Source: a virus. From it: 50,115 bases of DNA. The translations under genes were made by a program, and so were the position numbers. Each line of letters opens with the position of its first letter. Position 1 is the first letter of the stretch. The notes under the pieces were generated by a model. It did no database searches. It worked only from the letters and a program-made list of their open reading frames with translations, and had not been told where the DNA came from. The stretch is taken from positions 1 through 50,115 of IMG/VR virus record IMGVR_UViG_3300031673_000077; one strand, given 5' to 3'. Shown here in pieces: positions 39,200 to 46,918 of the stretch.

Positions 39200-39571
39200 T
39201 CAGCGCGGCTCCACACTCGAAAAGTTGATCCTGCAGTCCTTGCACCGGTGATATCGCAGGCGTGAGCCCGCTTCCGGTGGCCTGGTCGCGTAGGTGGTGA
39301 TCGCCTTCGACCTGCAGTCCGGGCACCGGAGGACGGGGTAGTCGATGCAGGCCGGGGCGGTGCCGGGCGTCGGGGCCGACGCCGGCGTCTCGTTCGTGCT
39401 CTCCTCCAGCGCCTTCCTGAACCGCTTCCCGCACGCGCGGCAGCCGTACCTGGCGCGGGTCCTTCCCCGGCGGGAGCTGCGGTCGGAGACACCGCCGGCC
39501 TGCGCGAGCGCGTAGATGTCGTTGGACTCGCACGACGGACAGCGAGCGAGGGAGGCCGGACGCGCCTTCAT
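39200..39571 (-). CDS. Double zinc-ribbon protein, Ogr/Delta-like C-terminus
   Basis: 123 residues. CPSCESNDIYAL...GCRACGKRF and RCPDCRSKAITT...RCKDCRINF form two zinc ribbons; the second resembles Ogr/Delta late activators of P2-type phages. It lies between terminase and the gpW gene, overlapping the terminase stop, so it could control late expression, perhaps at the palindrome just downstream. Confidence 0.65.
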   Translation of the reverse strand: MKARPASLARCPSCESNDIYALAQAGGVSDRSSRRGRTRARYGCRACGKRFRKALEESTNETPASAPTPGTAPACIDYPVLRCPDCRSKAITTYATRPPEAGSRLRYHRCKDCRINFSSVEPR

Positions 39572-41622
39572 CGGCCCCCCCTGTCAGGTGAGAGACCGCG
39601 CGAGCCCTCGCGCACGCGGCGGTCGGAGAGGGGACGGCGCTTCGCCGGCCTCTGCCGCTTGTCGATGCCCTTCGACATCGCCGCGGCGCGGCAGAGCTTC
39701 TCCGCGTCGAAATAGTGGTCGCCCGTCGCGCTGTCGATCTTCTTCCAGACGCGCACGCCGCGCTCGGATCGCCCGACCTTCTGGTTCGTGACCTGCGCCA
39801 GGTAGCGGGGGTCGAGCTCCTCGATGTCCGCGGGCAGCCGCCACTCCGCGGGCGAGCCGGCCGGCTGCCGCATCGAGTGGACCAGGGCCTCCGAGAAGCG
39901 CCACGGGTTTATCGTGTGCATGAGGACCTCGCCCGGGATGCGCTGCTGCTTTCCGTCGCGCCGGCGCTTCCCCGGCTCGATCCGGTTCGGCTTGATGTGC
40001 GGGTCGAACTCGCGGTTGCCGCCCCGCCCGGGCGCGATGCGGCCGCGGTTCCGGAGGCAGAAGTCGTAGACCGCGTTGGTGTCATACTGCGCGTCGATGA
40101 GGCCGAACTCGAGCCCCCACACGTCGCCGGCCCAGTCGCCGTAGGTCGCGGAGAGGATCCCGTCCAGGACCGGCGCGAGGTCCGAGCCCTTGCCGAGCTC
40201 CCGGATGAGCTCGCCGGCGTCCAGGAGCCACGAGCGCCACGAGGGCCCGAACGCGCGCACCACGTAGTAGACCGACGACTCCTGGACGTCCACGCCGAGG
40301 AAGAGGCCCAGGACCTCGGCCTCGGCCGGGACCGCCTTCGCGCGGTCGCGGACGGTGTAGCTGTCGATGCAGCGGCGAACGACGTTCGCCTTCGGGGCCT
40401 CGCCCTTCTCGCGCCAGGGCTCGGCGAAGTCGAATCGGACGACGCCCCGGAGCTGCTCGACGTCGCCGGACCTGACGGCCTTGAGGAAGAGCTGGGCCGT
40501 CCGCCACCACGGGTGCCAGCGGGATATGAAGCACGGGAAGTGGAAGCCGACGTGCTCCGTGAAGGGCTCGTAGAGATCACAACGGCCAGAGGGGAAGGGG
40601 CCCTTGCCGTCGGCATGCTTCCTCTCGGTGACGAGCTCCGACCCCTCGCGCGCCCAGACGCCGTGGGCGATCATGTCGAGGCGGTGCGTCTCGTCCATCC
40701 GGCCGCCGCAGTGGATGCAGTCGTACCAGACGTTTTCGGCGGTGACCTGGTCGGGCTGCTTCGCGTCCTCGGCCCAGTGGAGCTCGCAGGCGTTCGCCTC
40801 GCAGCTCGCGTGCTCGGCCTTGAAGACCTGGACCTGGTAGCCGCCGCAGTGCGGGCACGGGACGTGGTAGTACCTGAGGTCGGAGGCCTTGATCTCGCGG
40901 TCGAGGAGGTCGCCCTCCTCCTCGGGGGTCGAGGTCTCGATGAGCTTCGTCGAGCCGCGCTCCCGCCAGGTGGTCAGGGCCTTCGAGGCGATGCTGACGG
41001 CGTCCAGCGTCGTGTGCTTCCGGTAGATGCCGAGCTCGTTCAGTATCACGTACCGCATCGCGTCGCCCGACTGCGAGGCCTGGCTGCCGGCCCAGGCGAA
41101 GACGACCATCATGTCCTTCATGACGATCTTGTAGCTGCCGCGGTCGTCGTTGCGCTCGGGGCTGTGCTCCCGGACCGTCTCGCACTCGAAGAGGCTGTCG
41201 ATGCGCGCGCGGAACGTCGGCTTCGTGATGCTCTCCTTGATCGACTCGACCCAGAGGACCGGGCCGCGGTCTTCCTCCTGCCCGATGTACGACCCGACCG
41301 CGTTCTCGGGGGCGGTCGTCTTGCCGACCTGGCGGGCCCCGCGCTCCGTGACCGTCCGGACGGCGGGGTCTCCGCACGCGTCCTGCACGGCGCGCATCGC
41401 TGGCTGGAGCGCCGAGGAGAACCGGGGGTAGGCGGACGTCCGCTTGTCGAACTTGCGGTACCTGTCCGCCCATTCCGTCACGGTGAGCCGGCGCGGGATC
41501 TCGAGGCGGGAGGCGAGCTTCGCCAGGAAGGGCGCGAGCTCGCGCGAGATCGTCTTCCGGCGGAGCGGCTCGAAGAGCTTCGCGGGGATGGGGACCTGGT
41601 TGTCGGCTGCGACGACGGTCAC
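39568..41622 (-). CDS. Terminase large subunit, GpA family
   Basis: 684 residues from GTG 41622. Motifs: LTVTEWADRYRKFDKRTSAY (GpA-type start), Walker-like GARQVGKT with Lys101, a CPHCGG/CIHCGG zinc module (~240-310), GLFLGVDVQESSVYYVVRAF with acidic residues of the nuclease domain, and LIDAQYDTNAVYDFC. It cuts and packages DNA with ATP hydrolysis. Overlaps the small subunit by 4 nt. Confidence 0.9.
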   Translation of the reverse strand: MTVVAADNQVPIPAKLFEPLRRKTISRELAPFLAKLASRLEIPRRLTVTEWADRYRKFDKRTSAYPRFSSALQPAMRAVQDACGDPAVRTVTERGARQVGKTTAPENAVGSYIGQEEDRGPVLWVESIKESITKPTFRARIDSLFECETVREHSPERNDDRGSYKIVMKDMMVVFAWAGSQASQSGDAMRYVILNELGIYRKHTTLDAVSIASKALTTWRERGSTKLIETSTPEEEGDLLDREIKASDLRYYHVPCPHCGGYQVQVFKAEHASCEANACELHWAEDAKQPDQVTAENVWYDCIHCGGRMDETHRLDMIAHGVWAREGSELVTERKHADGKGPFPSGRCDLYEPFTEHVGFHFPCFISRWHPWWRTAQLFLKAVRSGDVEQLRGVVRFDFAEPWREKGEAPKANVVRRCIDSYTVRDRAKAVPAEAEVLGLFLGVDVQESSVYYVVRAFGPSWRSWLLDAGELIRELGKGSDLAPVLDGILSATYGDWAGDVWGLEFGLIDAQYDTNAVYDFCLRNRGRIAPGRGGNREFDPHIKPNRIEPGKRRRDGKQQRIPGEVLMHTINPWRFSEALVHSMRQPAGSPAEWRLPADIEELDPRYLAQVTNQKVGRSERGVRVWKKIDSATGDHYFDAEKLCRAAAMSKGIDKRQRPAKRRPLSDRRVREGSRGLSPDRGGR

Positions 41623-42365
41623 GAGGCCTTCCCTTCAGGTTCCGAGAGGCTTCCTGCGCAGCGGGAGGCGGCGTCGGAGATCTCGGAGCGCGCGCGGTCG
41701 CGGTAGGCCGTGAGGACCTGCCGGGCCCGCGACGGCGTCACCTGCGCGAGAGAGGGCGCGAGGTCCGGCGCCCTCCGGAGCGCGGCCGTGAGCACATCCG
41801 CCATCTGGCCGAAGAGGTCCTCGACCAGGTCGCGGCGGACGAGCGTCCCCTCGGCCTCGGCGTTGGACCGCTCCGCCGCGAGCGCCTTCGCCTTCTTGAG
41901 CCGCTTCTCCCAGTCGAGCTCGAGCGGGAGCTGGCCGTCGGGTCCGACCCCGTCGGGATCCCCGGCGCCCGCCCCGCGGCGGTGCGCGCCCCAGCGCTTC
42001 TTGACCCACCTCAAAAGCTTGCCCAACGGCCACGTCGCGTCGTCGTTGCGCGGGGCCCCCTGCTCCGCCCACTCGCCCAGCACCTTCCGCGTCGTCGCGA
42101 GGAGGTCGACCACGAGCTTCTGCGGGACGCGGTCCAGGAGCGGGCGGATGTAGTCGCAGACCAGCCTGGTCTGGTGCGAGGTGAGAGGCTGGCCGGCGAG
42201 GTAGCGGCGGAGGGCGTCCTGACGCTTGGCCGCGGCGGCAGACGACTTCGCCACGGAGGGCGCGGAGGACGCAGAGGACGGCGGCTTCTTGCGGACCCTT
42301 CGACGCTGCTCAGGGCAGGCGGCGCGGCGCTTGGGCTTCGCCTTCTTGTGGGGCTTCTTCGGCAA
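41619..42365 (-). CDS. Terminase small subunit-like (Nu1 type)
   Basis: 248 residues from TTG 42365. The C-terminal half (WEKRLKKAKALAAERSNAEA, LVRRDLVEDLFGQMADVL) matches Nu1-like small terminases that recruit DNA. The N-terminus is basic and contains two repeat-derived inserts: SSASSAPSVAKSS and ACPEQRRRV. Helical middle possibly HTH. TTG start is unusual; AGGTAG precedes it. Confidence 0.7.
   Translation of the reverse strand: MPKKPHKKAKPKRRAACPEQRRRVRKKPPSSASSAPSVAKSSAAAAKRQDALRRYLAGQPLTSHQTRLVCDYIRPLLDRVPQKLVVDLLATTRKVLGEWAEQGAPRNDDATWPLGKLLRWVKKRWGAHRRGAGAGDPDGVGPDGQLPLELDWEKRLKKAKALAAERSNAEAEGTLVRRDLVEDLFGQMADVLTAALRRAPDLAPSLAQVTPSRARQVLTAYRDRARSEISDAASRCAGSLSEPEGKAS
42246..42319. repeat. 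Two dispersed host-type repeats in terminase gene
   Basis: CCACGGAGGGCGCGGAGG plus GACGCAGAGG (42251-42279) and CCCTTCGACGCTGCTCAGGG (from 42296). Both keep the frame. The second family recurs at 33724-33749 and, degenerate, at 12754-12779. Confidence 0.8.
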
Positions 42366-42369
42366 CGGT

Positions 42370-42804
42370 CTACCTCGCGCTCGATGGATCGAGCTTCAAG
42401 AGAAACGCGACCGACGTGACGCGGCCCGCCAGGCCATCACGCGACGGATGTGGGTCGTGCACTATGTCGAAGTGGTGCCCCCCGGCCGAACCGTCCGCAC
42501 GCCCGACAACGCAGTGCTCAACCGGCTCGCCTTCGACGGTCTTCAGGTGCCGTGGGCTCAGCCCCGAGAGCAGAACCAGAAGGTCGGCCGGGAGGCGGTA
42601 GTATGGCGTGGACGTTGACGTGTCGACCTCGATGTAGGCCAAGCCACGCCCCGCAAGCCACCGATTCAGCGGCCGGGTCCAGTCACTATCCCAGTTGCCG
42701 AGGTCGGGAACGTCCTCGATGCCGATGTCGAGGAGTGACGCAACGCAGGCGGCAAAGCAGTTGCCGTCAGGAAACCCGAACCTCGTCTGGTCAACCGGCT
42801 TCAT
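42370..42804 (-). CDS. Putative papain/C39-like cysteine-peptidase-fold protein
   Basis: 144 residues with GAAGGAGGTGAAGG upstream. QTRFGFPDGNCFAACVASLL has a Gln-Cys arrangement like papain-fold proteins, and later HHFDIVHDPHPS can supply the His/Asp. This family is widespread in phages without a set function; peptidase or peptidoglycan activity is possible. The ACVASLL motif is very characteristic of it. Confidence 0.6.
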   Translation of the reverse strand: MKPVDQTRFGFPDGNCFAACVASLLDIGIEDVPDLGNWDSDWTRPLNRWLAGRGLAYIEVDTSTSTPYYRLPADLLVLLSGLSPRHLKTVEGEPVEHCVVGRADGSAGGHHFDIVHDPHPSRDGLAGRVTSVAFLLKLDPSSAR

Positions 42805-42816
42805 CCTTCACCTCCT

Positions 42817-43257
42817 TCACCTCGCATACTCCGGGATCACGTCGTCGGGAACGTTGAAGATGCCGCGGCCGCCCTTGTAGGGGATTGGGCGCTCCAGCTT
42901 GCGGACGTCCTCCAGGAACAGGCCGAAGCGGTTGTCGTCGATGTCCGAGCAGGCCGGCTTCGCGTGCTCACGCTGATTCAGTATCCCGAACCTGGCGACG
43001 CGGACGGTCCCGAGGAGCGCGCCGAGCGGCAGGCGCTGGAGCCAGGCCGGCGTCTGCGCCGGACTCGCGCAGCCGAGCTCGACCAGGAAGTCCTGCATGG
43101 CAGCGGCCTCGATGTAGCCGACCTTCCGCGCCGCCGCGTGGATGGCGATCCGCTTCCCGACCAGGCCGCGGAAGCGGTCGTGCGTCCGCGTCTCGATCCG
43201 CTTCGGGCCGTCGATGATGAGAGACGCGTGCGGCTGCCAGAGCGTGATGGCGTTCAT
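42817..43257 (-). CDS. ASCH domain protein
   Basis: 146 residues. NAITLWQPHASLIIDGPKR followed by IETRTHDRFRGLVGKRIAIH are the hallmarks of the ASCH fold, an RNA-binding-like beta barrel of which some members are nucleases. LPLGALLGTVRVARFGIL and the Trp/Arg residues fit. Role in phage unclear; often found near replication or packaging genes. Confidence 0.75.
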   Translation of the reverse strand: MNAITLWQPHASLIIDGPKRIETRTHDRFRGLVGKRIAIHAAARKVGYIEAAAMQDFLVELGCASPAQTPAWLQRLPLGALLGTVRVARFGILNQREHAKPACSDIDDNRFGLFLEDVRKLERPIPYKGGRGIFNVPDDVIPEYAR

Positions 43258-43820
43258 GCCTTGGTCCCCTGATCCCCTATCCCGCCCGTATGGTCGACCG
43301 CCGGCAGGACGCGCTTGAGCGCCGCCATCGACTGGCGGGTCTCCCCCACGGCCTTTGCCTGCCGCCTCAGTTCGGCATTGCTCTCGCGGATGTTCCCGTC
43401 GATTCGGTTCATGAGCGCGCGCGCGCGCGAGGTGCGCTCCCGCAGCTCATGCCCGAAGCGACGGGCGCGCTCCACGACCTCCGCCGACTCGGCCGCCGCC
43501 GCGCGGGCCGACTCCTCGAGCAGGAGAGCCGTGCGCTGGAGCTCCTCGAGGTTGCGGTCGAGCGAGCCCAGGACGTGATCCGTCATGCCCTCGCGTTCGC
43601 GCTGGAGCTGTGGACGTTTCGTCATGTTCCCGACCGCCGCGCGTCGCGCGTCGCGGATGTCCTTGTGGTGGTGGCAGGCCCAGCAGAGCCCGAGCCAGCG
43701 GACGGAGCGGTGCATGCCGCTCGCCCCGACCGGCAGGTCTCGCCCGCAGTTGACACAGACCGTCGCCTGGCCGCCGGCGATCTCGGGATGCAGCGGCGTG
43801 GCGTCGTGTTTCTGTGGCAT
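43254..43820 (-). CDS. Zinc-knuckle and coiled-coil protein (188 aa)
   Basis: ATG 43820 shares a base with the TGA of the coiled-coil gene. VCVNCGRDLPVGASG...LCWACHHHKD is a CxxC pair like those of 6412-7086, followed by a long helical coiled coil (DRNLEELQRTALLLEESARA, VVERARRFGHELRERTSRAR). Ends overlapping the ASCH gene start. Confidence 0.65.
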   Translation of the reverse strand: MPQKHDATPLHPEIAGGQATVCVNCGRDLPVGASGMHRSVRWLGLCWACHHHKDIRDARRAAVGNMTKRPQLQREREGMTDHVLGSLDRNLEELQRTALLLEESARAAAAESAEVVERARRFGHELRERTSRARALMNRIDGNIRESNAELRRQAKAVGETRQSMAALKRVLPAVDHTGGIGDQGTKA

Positions 43821-45106
43821 CACGACTTCCCCTCAGCCGGCTCTTCGCGGTACGGGTCGACCAGGCCTTCGAGGGTGCAGAGTCTCTCGCAGACCGGCCT
43901 GCACCCCCACTGAAGGAGCCTGACGAGGACACTGTCCGGGCATCCTTGGCCACTATCCGGGCAGGCCTCCATGTCGTTCCACGCCTCGCGCAGCTCCGTC
44001 ACGGCCGCGGCGATCTCTTCGAGGGTGTCGAGGCGCTTGCGCGACTCCTCCTCGATCTCCCGGCCGCGCTTGAGGTCGTCGTTGACCTGGATGGCGCCGC
44101 TCTCGACCTCGCCCAGGAGGCACTCGGCGGCGGAGAGCTTCGCCTTCAGTTCGTCGCGCGCGCACTCTGCGAGGCCGGGGACTACGCAGTAGGCGAGGCG
44201 TGACTCCGCGAGCTCGAGGGCTTCGCGGGTCTTGTCGAGCGCCGCCTTCAACTCGTCGCGCTCGCGAGTCGCCCGAATCAGTTCCTCGTGATCCTGACTC
44301 CACAGCCCGTCATTCTGGAGACCGTTCGCGAGGGCCTTGTTGTGGGACAGAAGGGTGTCGTTACGTTTCTCCGCCTCCGCCAGCTTCGCCTTCAACTCGT
44401 CCCGCTCGCGCTCCAGTTCCGCGTAGTCGGCTTCGACCCTGGCGTTCACCATCTCCAGGTCGCGCTCGCGCGTCTCCGCCCGCGCCAGCTGGCCCTTCAG
44501 CTCGTCGCGCTCGCGCTCGGCCAGCTCGGCACGGGCGAGGAGCTTTGCCGGCTGAGCCTCCATCTTGTCGTCGGGGAGGCACCCTTCAGTGGTTGCCCGC
44601 AAGGCGCTGCGCAGGCGCGTTGCATGCCCGAACATCCACTCCATCGAGGCGTTGGCGAGCTTCGCCAACGCCTCGTCCCGCTCGCGCGCGACTTCTGCCA
44701 GCTTCGCCTTGACCACATGAAGCGACTCCTGCAAGTCGGCGGTCTTGTCTGCCTGCCCCTCGAAAAATGCTTGGGCATCGTCGCGTTGTTTCTCCGCCTC
44801 CTCCAGCTCGGCCTTGAGCTCGTCCCGCTCGCGCTCGGCCTTCTCGGCCTGCCCCTCCATATAGAAAACACTGCGGATATTACCGTCCGAGTCTGTGCGC
44901 AAGAGATTCTCAGCCTCAACCAGCTTTGCCTCCAGCTCGTCGCGCGCCTTGCAGGCCATCCGGCAAATATCCCCTCTGTCCCGCTGTCTGATAGCCTCGT
45001 CGCGCTGTTCGACGGCCACACACACACGCTGCTGGATATCCGCGATGCGCTGCTCCGCCTCCGCCAGCTTCGCCGCAAGCTCCTTGATTCTCTGCTCGTC
45101 AGTCAT
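43820..45106 (-). CDS. Long coiled-coil protein (428 aa), junction gene
   Basis: ATG 45106 with AAGGAGGACTGAC upstream. Nearly continuous heptads (KELAAKLAEAEQRIADIQQ, RERDELKAELEEAEKQRDD, KLAEVARERDEALAK), with a C-terminal ~60-residue domain holding four Cys (MEACPDSGQGCPDS, CRPVCERLCTLEG). The 127 bases at 44710-44836 equal the window start. The part below 44836 belongs with the phage; the part above it may come from another element. Structural or scaffold role possible. Confidence 0.75.
   Translation of the reverse strand: MTDEQRIKELAAKLAEAEQRIADIQQRVCVAVEQRDEAIRQRDRGDICRMACKARDELEAKLVEAENLLRTDSDGNIRSVFYMEGQAEKAERERDELKAELEEAEKQRDDAQAFFEGQADKTADLQESLHVVKAKLAEVARERDEALAKLANASMEWMFGHATRLRSALRATTEGCLPDDKMEAQPAKLLARAELAERERDELKGQLARAETRERDLEMVNARVEADYAELERERDELKAKLAEAEKRNDTLLSHNKALANGLQNDGLWSQDHEELIRATRERDELKAALDKTREALELAESRLAYCVVPGLAECARDELKAKLSAAECLLGEVESGAIQVNDDLKRGREIEEESRKRLDTLEEIAAAVTELREAWNDMEACPDSGQGCPDSVLVRLLQWGCRPVCERLCTLEGLVDPYREEPAEGKS
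44710..44836. repeat. 127-bp exact direct repeat, copy 2
   Basis: Same as 1-127. Joining the two copies gives a circle of 44,709 bp and keeps the frame of the coiled-coil gene. Confidence 0.95.
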
Positions 45107-45172
45107 GTCAGTCCTCCTTCTCTAGTCTAAAAGCCTTGTGAATACTCCGCACAGCCCGTTGTTCTTCTCATA

Positions 45173-45490
45173 CTACGCACACTTGCACTCCACGCAGGCG
45201 ACCTGCATGATCGGACAGAGCTTCTTCGTATCGGGATCATCGTTTTCATCAACGATCTCAAAGTCCTCCCATTCACTCGGATCACTCTGCAGCACTGCCA
45301 AGGCATTGCCGCCATCCGCGCACACCAGCCACTCTCCTGGTAGCACGCTCCCCCCGATCAGAAGTGTTCCGGACCCCGACGGTTCACCTCTCGTCGGAGG
45401 ATTCTCGCGCAGCACGCCGATGTGTTTCACTCCCGGCGCCCACTGGATGGCATCGTACATCTTGCCGTCTTCCTTGTGTCGTACCTTCAT
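45173..45490 (-). CDS. PGDWI-like small phage protein (105 aa)
   Basis: ATG 45490. MKVRHKEDGKMYDAIQWAPG, then SVLPGEWLVCADGGNALAVL and DPSEWEDFEIVDENDD match a common short phage family in which a start with KVRHK and a central GDW-type motif recur. The C-terminus has CPIMQVACVECKC, an added Cys cluster. Function unknown. First gene on the AT-richer side; a 66-nt gap to the coiled-coil gene follows. Confidence 0.65.
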   Translation of the reverse strand: MKVRHKEDGKMYDAIQWAPGVKHIGVLRENPPTRGEPSGSGTLLIGGSVLPGEWLVCADGGNALAVLQSDPSEWEDFEIVDENDDPDTKKLCPIMQVACVECKCA

Positions 45491-45699
45491 CTTGGCCTCC
45501 TCCTGTTCTGCTTCCGGATATCGGCTATCTGCGCGCGCATCTCTCGATGCTCGTCCAGCACTAGCTCCATTAGGCGCATGAGGTCGTCTCGTTCCAACGA
45601 GTCAACCGGGACTCCGTCGTGCTTCATGCTCGGCACCATCGGGTATCTGCAGCGCAAGTCAGCGACGAGGTCTATCAATCTCTGATCGTATTCAGGCAT
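45487..45699 (-). CDS. Small hypothetical protein (70 aa)
   Basis: ATG 45699 with GGGAGGCAGTTCG upstream. A short acidic-to-basic helix protein (LIDLVADLRCRYPMVPSM, LMRLMELVLDEHREMRAQIA). Its stop overlaps the next start. Family not recognised. Confidence 0.6.
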   Translation of the reverse strand: MPEYDQRLIDLVADLRCRYPMVPSMKHDGVPVDSLERDDLMRLMELVLDEHREMRAQIADIRKQNRRRPR

Positions 45700-46594
45700 C
45701 GAACTGCCTCCCAACCAGGAGTTCCTTGTACCACTCCGGAAGTCCGGCCGTCACTCCCCGAGATAGTCGCTTCTTCCACGCCCATTTGAATAGTGCTTCC
45801 TTGATATCGTCCTCGCACTCCGCGAGCACGTCCTGGTTGACCTCCTTAAGGAGATGCCCGATGTCCTTCGGTGAATCCGTCAGCTCTCCGCGATCTCGAA
45901 GGTGCTGGACTGCCTTCTCCCAACGAGACTGCGTCCGGTACGCCGCGACGAGGTCTTCGAGAATATCTCCACCCGTCGGGTTGCTAAGCCGCCAGTCCTT
46001 CTTGTGGACTTCCTTGAACTTCTCGGAGACGTGCTTGCCCATGAGAGTCTTTCCGTCGACTCCGAAGTGACCGTACGCCTTCAAGACCACGCCTTCTATC
46101 GTCTGCCCACCGAGAACGGAGACGGTCTCCAGCATCGCGAGCAGCTGCTCCTTGCTCTCGACCCTGCCCTGGAATAGTACCGGAACGCACTCCAGTCTAA
46201 GACGTCCCGCGATGAGTGCCTTCTCCTCCGGTAAGACGCAGTCCTCCTCGCCCTTGTCGACCTCGAAGATGATGACGTTGCCGGTCGGGACGCGGTCATA
46301 TGCGAGCGCGTTGTGCTTTGGCTTGCAGAGGACCTCGCCACGGTACGTCCATCCTGGCTCCAGGAGTCCATCCTTGTTGAGCAGATTGACGGTCTCGACG
46401 GCAGATGCGAACATCTTCGGAGGAGCGTTCGGTTCTATCTGCGCGCCCTTGCTTCTGCAGTGTAGTGCATAGTTGCCGTCCACGCACCATGAGAACTGAC
46501 TTCCGTCGACCTTTTCTTCACAGACGACGTCTCCATCGAGAAGCGTCTCCACGGCCTTGTGCCCGAGGTTGTAAATCTTTCCGTAGCTATGCAT
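45692..46594 (-). CDS. RNA ligase (Rnl2-like)
   Basis: 300 residues. Nucleotidyltransferase motif I is EEKVDGSQFS with Lys28 as the expected adenylated residue; RGEV (Glu86) fits motif III, EGVVLKAYG (167-175) motif IV and KHVSEKFKE motif V. C-terminal helical domain. Such ligases seal RNA breaks, for example tRNAs cut by host anticodon nucleases, so it may counter host defence. Encoded with other small proteins. Confidence 0.85.
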   Translation of the reverse strand: MHSYGKIYNLGHKAVETLLDGDVVCEEKVDGSQFSWCVDGNYALHCRSKGAQIEPNAPPKMFASAVETVNLLNKDGLLEPGWTYRGEVLCKPKHNALAYDRVPTGNVIIFEVDKGEEDCVLPEEKALIAGRLRLECVPVLFQGRVESKEQLLAMLETVSVLGGQTIEGVVLKAYGHFGVDGKTLMGKHVSEKFKEVHKKDWRLSNPTGGDILEDLVAAYRTQSRWEKAVQHLRDRGELTDSPKDIGHLLKEVNQDVLAECEDDIKEALFKWAWKKRLSRGVTAGLPEWYKELLVGRQFDA

Positions 46595-46775
46595 CTTCGT
46601 ACTCCCCTCCGAACACTACCTCTATTGCGCGCTTCGTCGAATCCATCAGATCCTGCAGACATTGTCGCATGTCGTCCGGAACGGCACCGTCTTCTAAGAC
46701 AGCGCACGTAGCCATCTCAACCAGGCCGCACTCCTCTAGTAGGTCTTCCAACGCGGATCGTTCTTCGCTCGTCAT
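46587..46775 (-). CDS. Small acidic protein (62 aa)
   Basis: ATG 46775 overlaps the stop of the FmdB-like minigene (ATGA) and its own end overlaps the ligase start. Helical and acidic (SEERSALEDLLEECGLVE, LQDLMDSTKRAIEVVF). No family recognised; could act with the ligase. Confidence 0.6.
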   Translation of the reverse strand: MTSEERSALEDLLEECGLVEMATCAVLEDGAVPDDMRQCLQDLMDSTKRAIEVVFGGEYEDA

Positions 46776-46918
46776 GTGGTCTCCTTCCTCTTGTATTCCG
46801 TCTCGTAGAACCCACTCCCTTCAAACATCACTCCACACCCGGTACCGGCCAGCATCTCACTCACGCCGTGAAACTCGTCCTGCTCGTGCTGGTACCATCT
46901 GTATGTATACGTCGGCAC
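46772..46918 (-). CDS. FmdB-like minigene without zinc cysteines (48 aa)
   Basis: GTG 46918 shares a base with the TAG of the radical SAM gene. MPTYTYRWYQHEQDEFHG and the ending EGSGFYETEYKRK are the two end signatures of FmdB-type putative regulatory proteins, but the four zinc-ribbon Cys are missing (one Cys only). Perhaps a degenerate relative with another role. Confidence 0.55.
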   Translation of the reverse strand: MPTYTYRWYQHEQDEFHGVSEMLAGTGCGVMFEGSGFYETEYKRKETT

